Assembly (NCBI GenBank): GCA_028291845.1
Contig: JAQGNM010000389.1
Span: 1-8,703, forward strand
Source: Massilia sp.
GTDB taxonomy: Bacteria; Pseudomonadota; Gammaproteobacteria; Burkholderiales; Burkholderiaceae_D
DNA: 8,703 nt
Direction of reading: 5' to 3'
How positions within the stretch are numbered: the stretch's first letter is position 1; the number at the start of each line of letters is the position of its first letter. The position numbers and the translations under genes are program-made. Positions 1 to 6,467 of this stretch are shown in pieces. The notes under the pieces are model-generated. The model saw nothing but the letters and a program-made list of their open reading frames with translations, did no database searches and was not told the DNA's origin.

Positions 1-11
1 ACCCTGACGCG

Positions 12-482
12 ATGACGATCACGATTCTGGAAGCCACAGCCACCAGCAGCCCGGCCATCGCGCTCACCGATGCGCTGGCGGCCCGGCTGGCTGCCATGAG
101 GCGCGACGACCGGCGCAGCCCTTTCCACCCTGACGCCATGGTCGCAGGCGCGTGCTTTCTTCTGGCCATGCGCGATGGCGAGGCGGTCGGCTGCGGGGCG
201 CTGCGGCCGCTCGGGCTGGCCGGCCGTGCCGATGTCGGCGAAATCAAGCGCATGTATGCGCAGGTGGCCGGCTGCGGTATCGGCAGCGCCGTGTTGCGTG
301 CTCTCGAGGAGCGCGCCAGGGCTTTTGATTATCGGACGCTGGTGTTGGCCACGCGCGTGGTCAATCAGGCGGCGATGGCGTTTTATAGGCGCCATGGTTA
401 CGCGGTATGCGACAACTACGGTCCGTATGTCGGGCGGCAGGAATCCGTGTGCTTTGAAAAGCAGCTTGCCAGCCGTCGATAA
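12..482 (+). CDS. GNAT-family N-acetyltransferase
   Basis: A 156-residue protein with the layout of a single-domain GCN5-related N-acetyltransferase, which transfers the acetyl group of acetyl-CoA to an amine. What is visible: a central strand with AVGCGALRPL (residues 58-67), then EIKRMYAQ (77-84), the acetyl-CoA pyrophosphate loop AGCGIGSAVL (86-95, a variant of the usual RGxGxG/A loop with Ala in place of the first Arg), and a C-terminal AMAFYRRHGY (121-130) followed by GPYVGRQESVCFEK. This C-terminal pattern is typical of small bacterial GNATs of unknown substrate. The length is normal for the family. The ATG at 12 fits the family's N-terminus, but no Shine-Dalgarno is visible in the 11 bases before it and no in-frame stop precedes it, so a longer start outside the window cannot be excluded. 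It is convergent with the kinase gene, 27 bp apart, with no clear terminator between them. The substrate is unknown; a link to the neighbours is not indicated. Confidence 0.88.
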   Translation: MTITILEATATSSPAIALTDALAARLAAMRRDDRRSPFHPDAMVAGACFLLAMRDGEAVGCGALRPLGLAGRADVGEIKRMYAQVAGCGIGSAVLRALEERARAFDYRTLVLATRVVNQAAMAFYRRHGYAVCDNYGPYVGRQESVCFEKQLASRR

Positions 483-509
483 TGTGAGGTCGGCGCGGCC
501 CGCTCGCTA

Positions 510-2906
<2,397 letters not shown>

Positions 2907-3054
2907 GGGCAAGATCACGACGGTGGCCCTCACATGGTTGGGGCCGCTGACGCAATTGTACGCAATCGAGCGAAGGGGAGGATTACGCCTGGTAAACATA
3001 CACCGTTTAGCTTGCCATCGGCGCAGCCGGCGCGAACGCTGAATCGGGCTCGAT
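2907..3054. other. Intergenic spacer between flavoprotein and kinase genes
   Basis: These 148 bases separate the stop of the flavoprotein gene from the chosen start of the kinase, both on the - strand. I find no convincing rho-independent terminator: the GC-rich self-complementary stretch around 3018-3035 is imperfect and has no T run after it. A possible -10 hexamer (TACAAT on the - strand, 2955-2960) lacks a good -35. It overlaps a hexamer CGCAAT repeated at 2951-2956 and 2961-2966, and a short ATTG/CAAT inverted pair at 2955-2966. The kinase could therefore be transcribed by read-through from the Sox-like block or from a weak promoter of its own; the sequence does not decide. Confidence 0.4.
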
Positions 3055-4323
3055 CTACGTGAGCACGTCCGCCCAAATCTGCCGCGCCCACGCATCGGCA
3101 TCGCCGCCTTCCATCGCCGACGGGTGGTCCGACAGCATGCTCTCGCCGGCCGCTTGCATGCTCTTTTTCGCGGCGTCGTAACGGTACAAGGTCGCTATAT
3201 GCATCGCTTGCCTGTCGTCGACAAAGCTGTAGCAGAGGTTGCTGAAAGCGGGCGCCGGGTCGAGCGGCTGGTCGAGGAGCAGGCCGACGACCGCGCGGGC
3301 GCAGATCTTCGCTTGCGCGTTGGCCATGTGGGCCGATTTGGGCAGGCCGGCTTCGATCGCGTCGCCGATGACGTGGATGTGCGGCGCGACGTCCGATGCG
3401 TAACTGAGGACGTCGACTGCGCACCAGCGCCGCTCGACGTTGGCCAGACCGGCAAGCTGGGCGATCCGGCCGGCGCGCTGCGGGGGAATGATGTTGAGCA
3501 CGTCGGATTTGACGGTATCGAATGCGGTCTTGACCGTCTTGGTGGCGACATCGACTTGCTGCAAGTCGCTGCCCGCTACGTACTCGATGATTCCGGGATA
3601 CAGCTCGCGCCACGCGCGTTCGAACAGGGCGCGTTTCGAGGTGATGACCGGATTGGCGTCGAGCACGATGATTTTGGATCGCGGCTTGTGCGTTTTGAAG
3701 TAATAGGCGACCTGGCAGGCGCGCTCATACGGGGCGGGCGGGCAACGGTAGGGCTGCAAGGGGATGGTGATCGTGAACACGCCGCCGTCGCGCATCGCCC
3801 GCAATTGCTGATGCAGAATGCGCGTCTGTGGCCCGGCTTTCCACGCATGGAGAATCTGCTGCTGCGCGGTGGCGAGCGCCGGTAAGGCGTCGTAATTGAA
3901 ATCGATGCCGGGGGCGACGATCAGCCGGGTGTAGGGCAATTTTTTGCCGTTCGCGACGATGTACGACTTGTCCGCATCGATGGCGGTCACATTGCCGCGT
4001 ATGAATTTGACGCCATGGTGGCGCTGCAGCGCGTCGTAATCAAAGGTGAGCTGCTCCAGGGTTTTTTGGCCGCCGAGGACGCGGTTACTGACCGGGCAGG
4101 AAATGAAATCGGCCTTGCTGTCGACCAATATCACTTCGATGCGTCCGCCGCTCAGGATCCGCACGTACTTGGCAGCCGTGGCGCCGCCGTAGCCGGCGCC
4201 GACGACGACCACCCGCCCCGCACCGGCACGGTGTGTGAACCCGGCATCGGCAATGGCCGCCGCCGCAATGGCCGGCCAGGCCGATCCCGCCAGCGCCAGC
4301 TCCAGGAAGTCGCGCCGGTGCAT
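3055..4323 (-). CDS. Tat-exported FAD-dependent sulfide dehydrogenase-type flavoprotein (FccB/SoxF-like)
   Basis: A 422-residue flavoprotein resembling the flavin subunit of flavocytochrome c sulfide dehydrogenase (FccB, SoxF), which oxidises sulfide or sulfane sulfur in the periplasm and passes electrons to a cytochrome c. A twin-arginine signal (HRRDFLELAL, residues 2-11, then an Ala-rich segment) fits export of a folded FAD enzyme. The Rossmann motif VVVGAGYGGATAAK spans 39-52. Cys76 in SCPVSN matches the FccB cysteine that binds FAD covalently; Cys194 in YRCPPAPYERA and Cys364 in SNLCYSF match the pair forming the redox disulfide beside the flavin. The second FAD motif is HVIGDAIEAGLPKS (317-330). 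The C-terminal 70 residues resemble the FCSD flavin-binding domain. The length is normal. The gene starts 3 nt after the metallohydrolase stop, with GGGAG six bases before the ATG. No gene for the usual dihaem partner FccA lies in the window. Family assignment is strong; the actual substrate (sulfide, carrier-bound sulfur or other) is inference. Confidence 0.92.
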   Translation of the reverse strand: MHRRDFLELALAGSAWPAIAAAAIADAGFTHRAGAGRVVVVGAGYGGATAAKYVRILSGGRIEVILVDSKADFISCPVSNRVLGGQKTLEQLTFDYDALQRHHGVKFIRGNVTAIDADKSYIVANGKKLPYTRLIVAPGIDFNYDALPALATAQQQILHAWKAGPQTRILHQQLRAMRDGGVFTITIPLQPYRCPPAPYERACQVAYYFKTHKPRSKIIVLDANPVITSKRALFERAWRELYPGIIEYVAGSDLQQVDVATKTVKTAFDTVKSDVLNIIPPQRAGRIAQLAGLANVERRWCAVDVLSYASDVAPHIHVIGDAIEAGLPKSAHMANAQAKICARAVVGLLLDQPLDPAPAFSNLCYSFVDDRQAMHIATLYRYDAAKKSMQAAGESMLSDHPSAMEGGDADAWARQIWADVLT

Positions 4324-4326
4324 CGC

Positions 4327-5271
4327 TTACTCCCATTCCAGGATCGGATAGAGGGCATTGACATTGCGCGGGTTGACGACATCGAACAGTTGCCAGCGCG
4401 TGCGTTCAGCAGCGGCTGCCGTCGCCATCGTCGCCGTCATGCTGTCGCCGCGGCGGATGCCGGCTCGCACGTCGCGCAGTAAGCTCGCCAGGTAGTCGCC
4501 CTGCGTGGCCAGCGCCGTGTTCTTGTCGCGGGTGACGGGGCCGTGGCCGGGGATGACGGCAGCCGCCGGTATGCTTTTTAATTGTTCCGTGGCGGCGATC
4601 CAGCCCTGGATATCGCCGTCGAGGGAGGGTGTGCGCTCTATGAACAGCAAGTCCCCCGTCCACAAGGTGCCGCTGGCGACATCGATGACGGTCAAATCGT
4701 TGTCGGTATGCGCGCTGGGCCAGGCGCTCACTTCGAGCTTGCGGTGGCCGAGGTCGATGGTCAGGCGGTCCTGCACGGTCTGATCGGGCGCGATCAAGGT
4801 GCTGTGCTCGGCGGCGGCGCCCAGTTGTTTTTGCAAATTGCGCAGATAGGCGTGGCGGCGCAAGGCCAGCGCCTGTGGCGCCCTGGCGTGCGCGATCAGG
4901 CGCGGTTGCCGCTGTCGATCGGCGGCGCCTGCATCGATGAAAGCGGCATTGCCAAATATGTGGTCGGGATGCATGTGGGTATTGATCACATAGCGTATCG
5001 GCAGCTGGGTGATGGCGCGCAAGGCTTCTTTCAAGGCCATGCCCACGGCATACGAGCCGCCGGTATCGATGACAGCGACCGCATCGGCGCCGATCACGAA
5101 GCCGATATTGGCGATATCGCCGTCGTAGCCCTTGTCGAAATCCTTGTGCTGGCCGAGGTGCACGTACACGCCGGGCGCGACCTGCTCGACATGCAGCGGC
5201 GCCGCCGGCACCGGCGCGGCGAGGGCGAGCGCGAGCGCGAATAGCCAGGGCGCGGCGATCAGGCGCGCCAT
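4327..5271 (-). CDS. Periplasmic SoxH-like zinc metallohydrolase (quinoprotein relay system type)
   Basis: A 314-residue metallo-beta-lactamase-fold hydrolase. An N-terminal hydrophobic stretch (residues 4-24, ending PVPAAP) looks like a Sec signal peptide, so the enzyme should be periplasmic. Metal ligands are complete: THMHPDH (98-104, giving His99, His101, Asp103, His104), His188 in SAHTDND, Asp207 in TGDLLF and His243 in PGHGP. The IDTGGS strand (68-73) and NTHMHPDHIFGNAAF are characteristic of SoxH-related proteins, in particular the family named quinoprotein relay system zinc metallohydrolase, which occurs next to fused SoxYZ-like carriers as here. The protein contains no cysteine. Its ATG follows the carrier gene's TAG directly, with GGAGG upstream, so the two are translationally coupled. 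The substrate is not known for the family; a thioester or thiol adduct on the SoxYZ carrier is a reasonable guess. I am sure of the fold, fairly sure of the subfamily, and unsure of the reaction. Confidence 0.9.
   Translation of the reverse strand: MARLIAAPWLFALALALAAPVPAAPLHVEQVAPGVYVHLGQHKDFDKGYDGDIANIGFVIGADAVAVIDTGGSYAVGMALKEALRAITQLPIRYVINTHMHPDHIFGNAAFIDAGAADRQRQPRLIAHARAPQALALRRHAYLRNLQKQLGAAAEHSTLIAPDQTVQDRLTIDLGHRKLEVSAWPSAHTDNDLTVIDVASGTLWTGDLLFIERTPSLDGDIQGWIAATEQLKSIPAAAVIPGHGPVTRDKNTALATQGDYLASLLRDVRAGIRRGDSMTATMATAAAAERTRWQLFDVVNPRNVNALYPILEWE
4330..4334 (-). promoter_or_regulatory. Shine-Dalgarno of the flavoprotein gene
   Basis: GGGAG on the - strand ends six bases before the ATG at 4323 and lies inside the last codons of the upstream metallohydrolase gene. 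Together with the 3-nt gap (TAA-GCG-ATG) it supports this start and suggests translational coupling. Confidence 0.7.
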
Positions 5272-6090
5272 CTAGCCTCCGACCGCCAGCGATTGGCGAA
5301 AGGTGGCGCCGGTGTTGTCCTGAATCAGCACTTGCAGCGCGCCGGGCCGGTCCGCGCGGAAGGGGAATTCGATGGTGGGATTTTCGCTGATGCCGATCGA
5401 GGTGTCGGCCCGCATGACCGGCTTGCCGTTGTAGCTGACGTCGATCTTGTTGATATAAAAGGCCGGCCGGAATCCGTTGGTGGACAGGTCGCGCTGCAAA
5501 CCCGTGTACATCGGATGCCGGATGAACAGCTTGGCCTTGTTGACGGCGCCCAGCGTCAACGGTCCGTCCAGCGCCATTTTCATCTTGCCCGCGGCCGCCA
5601 GCGCGGCCGCATCGGCGCCGGCCGTCGGGCCGCTGCAACCGCCCGAGGCTTTGACGGTTACCGCATTGACGTAGAACCTGCCATCGTTCGATTCGGCAAC
5701 GAGGTGCACGGGCGAGTCGGATTCGAAGCGGATGCGGGTGGACGCTTCGGCCTTGCCGCTGTCGGGATTAAAGTGAAACACCGCTGTCAGCGGCACGGGA
5801 TTCGAATCGACCAGCACGGTAACCGATTTGATGTAGCGCTCTGCAGTCATCGGGTGATCGATGCTGAAAGCAAAAGGCACCTGGTCCCCGCTGGCTGCGC
5901 GAATGGGCGCACTGAGGTGGATGAAGGGCGCAGCTTCCAGTTTCTTGCCGGAGAAATAGGACTGCTGCAATGCAGGCCAGGGATCGTCCACAGCCTGGGC
6001 GGTCGCCGTCAGCGCGTATGCCGACAGGGGCAGCGCCGCCAGGACGCGAAAAAAATACGGACCCCAGTAATCAGGTAAACGATTTTTCAT
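5272..6090 (-). CDS. Fused SoxYZ-like sulfur carrier protein
   Basis: A 272-residue protein joining a SoxY-like and a SoxZ-like domain, matching the family described as quinoprotein dehydrogenase-associated SoxYZ-like carrier. In the classical Sox system SoxY holds the substrate as a thioconjugate on a C-terminal GGCGG cysteine while SoxZ is its partner. Here the first half (about 37-147) is SoxY-like. It ends in SGGCSGP (149-155), whose Cys152 is the only cysteine in the protein. A Gly/Ala-rich linker (about 153-172) leads into the SoxZ-like half (about 172-272), which has the typical FIRHPMYTGLQRD. A signal peptide is likely (about residues 1-33, ending ATAQA; no twin arginine, so Sec). The frame is open back to an ATG at 6153, but the ATG at 6090 is preferred because it has AGAGGTGG just upstream and begins the signal peptide. 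It is first in a block with the metallohydrolase and flavoprotein genes. The cargo is unknown. Confidence 0.9.
   Translation of the reverse strand: MKNRLPDYWGPYFFRVLAALPLSAYALTATAQAVDDPWPALQQSYFSGKKLEAAPFIHLSAPIRAASGDQVPFAFSIDHPMTAERYIKSVTVLVDSNPVPLTAVFHFNPDSGKAEASTRIRFESDSPVHLVAESNDGRFYVNAVTVKASGGCSGPTAGADAAALAAAGKMKMALDGPLTLGAVNKAKLFIRHPMYTGLQRDLSTNGFRPAFYINKIDVSYNGKPVMRADTSIGISENPTIEFPFRADRPGALQVLIQDNTGATFRQSLAVGG
5276..5280 (-). promoter_or_regulatory. Shine-Dalgarno of the metallohydrolase gene
   Basis: A GGAGG on the - strand lies within the last codons of the carrier gene, four bases before the ATG at 5271. The arrangement GGAGG-C-TAG-ATG, with stop and start abutting, fixes this start and indicates coupled translation. 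Confidence 0.75.
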
Positions 6091-6094
6091 GAAT

Positions 6095-6101
6095 CCACCT
6101 C
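6095..6101 (-). promoter_or_regulatory. Shine-Dalgarno of the SoxYZ-like gene
   Basis: The - strand reads GAGGTGG ending four bases before the ATG at 6090 (GAGGT alone gives a six-base spacing). It supports this start over the upstream in-frame ATG at 6153, which would also lie upstream of the predicted transcription start. Confidence 0.7.
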
Positions 6102-6135
6102 TATCCGCGTGGATGATGCACGTGCAAGCGACGAC

Positions 6136-6161
6136 AAGATAACTATATCTCACGATATCTT
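6136..6161. promoter_or_regulatory. Candidate operator: phased ATATCT repeats and AAGATA/TATCTT inverted pair
   Basis: ATATCT occurs at 6145-6150 and again at 6155-6160, exactly 10 bp apart, and AAGATA (6136-6141) forms an inverted pair with TATCTT (6156-6161). The cluster overlaps the candidate -10 element and its spacer, a usual position for a repressor site. No regulator gene is in the window, so the binding protein is unknown. AT-richness alone could produce part of this pattern. Confidence 0.35.
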
Positions 6162-6169
6162 TTTTACAA
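6142..6169 (-). promoter_or_regulatory. Candidate sigma70-type promoter of the Sox-like block
   Basis: On the - strand TTGTAA (6164-6169) and TATAGT (6142-6147) are separated by 16 bases in an AT-rich island of otherwise GC-rich DNA. They would start transcription near 6135, about 45 bases before the carrier start codon. This is a by-eye match to the sigma70 consensus. It is the best candidate in the gap, but it is not proven. Confidence 0.5.
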
Positions 6170-6272
6170 ACGTATTTTGGTTGACGGCCGGGGCCCGCGC
6201 CTTCGTCCGAGAACCCAGCGCGGGATATTCAATTGATGCTGCTTGCACGCAGCGACGCGTTTAATCATGGCG

Positions 6273-6294
6273 CATCAGGCGTGCAGCAGGCGTC
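6273..6294. repeat. Tandem pair of near-identical 11-mers
   Basis: CATCAGGCGTG (6273-6283) is followed directly by CAGCAGGCGTC (6284-6294), with 9 of 11 positions identical. It is a very short repeat in GC-rich DNA and may have no function. Confidence 0.4.
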
Positions 6295-6301
6295 AGCCGC
6301 T

Positions 6302-6378
6302 GTCGCCTCGGAGGCATACGCCGGGACGCGCCATGTTTTAAATCTTCGCACTGCGCAGCTGCACGCCTCCGAGACGAC
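6302..6378 (-). repeat. Long inverted repeat (14-bp arms, 49-nt loop)
   Basis: The arms are 6302-6315 and 6365-6378. They are perfect complements except for one position, which is a C/A mismatch if read as + strand RNA but a G-U pair if read as - strand RNA. The stem is therefore fully paired only in transcripts from the - strand, the direction of all genes nearby. The left arm also contains its own palindrome, GCCTC-G-GAGGC (6305-6315), and the loop holds the palindrome GCAGCTGC (6355-6362). It could be a 3' structure of the lectin-like mRNA, a small RNA or a dispersed repeat. No T run follows it, so it is not a standard terminator. Confidence 0.5.
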
Positions 6379-6467
6379 GTGGCTCTGATCGGGTTTGCGT
6401 CACCCTGAAATGCCCGGCTCTGCCACTTTTGTTTGATCCTTCCCCAATCTGCCGCCCGCGCCAGTTT

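Larger units (their letters stand above)
6091..6467. other. 377-bp intergenic region
   Basis: This gap lies between the start of the SoxYZ-like gene and the end of the lectin-like gene; both read on the - strand, so it is downstream of one and upstream of the other. It contains the promoter and operator candidates near 6136-6169, a 7-bp GC-rich inverted pair (6194-6200 and 6218-6224), a 5-bp stem (6238-6242 and 6249-6253), two near-identical 11-mers (6273-6294) and a 14-bp inverted repeat (6302-6378). I see no convincing ORF or tRNA. No hairpin is followed by a T run on either strand, so no standard terminator is called for the lectin-like gene. Confidence 0.6.

Noticed and set aside
483..509. 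Bidirectional terminator between the acetyltransferase and kinase genes
   Set aside because: The 27-bp gap is GC-rich but I see no stem with a T run in either direction.
4406..5638. 410-residue open frame on the - strand across the carrier and metallohydrolase genes
   Set aside because: It is a different frame over two well-supported genes, its translation is Arg-rich and without motifs, and the real frames have full catalytic signatures.
5293..6078. 261-residue open frame on the + strand opposite the carrier gene
   Set aside because: It is the antisense shadow of a gene with a clear SoxYZ signature; I see no ribosome binding site or family match for it.
3055..6090. Block read as an ordinary thiosulfate-oxidising sox operon
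   Set aside because: SoxA, SoxX, SoxB, SoxC and SoxD are absent, no CXXCH motif is present, and SoxY and SoxZ are fused, which fits the quinoprotein-associated carrier family better.
6194..6224. GC-rich 7-bp inverted pair as a terminator of the lectin-like gene
   Set aside because: The stem CCCGCGC/GCGCGGG has a 17-base loop and is not followed by a T run on either strand, so it does not meet the usual standard.
6302..6378. Inverted repeat read as an integron attC site
   Set aside because: No GTTRRRY/RYYYAAC core sites are at the ends, no integrase or cassette array is present, and the flanking genes do not look like cassettes.
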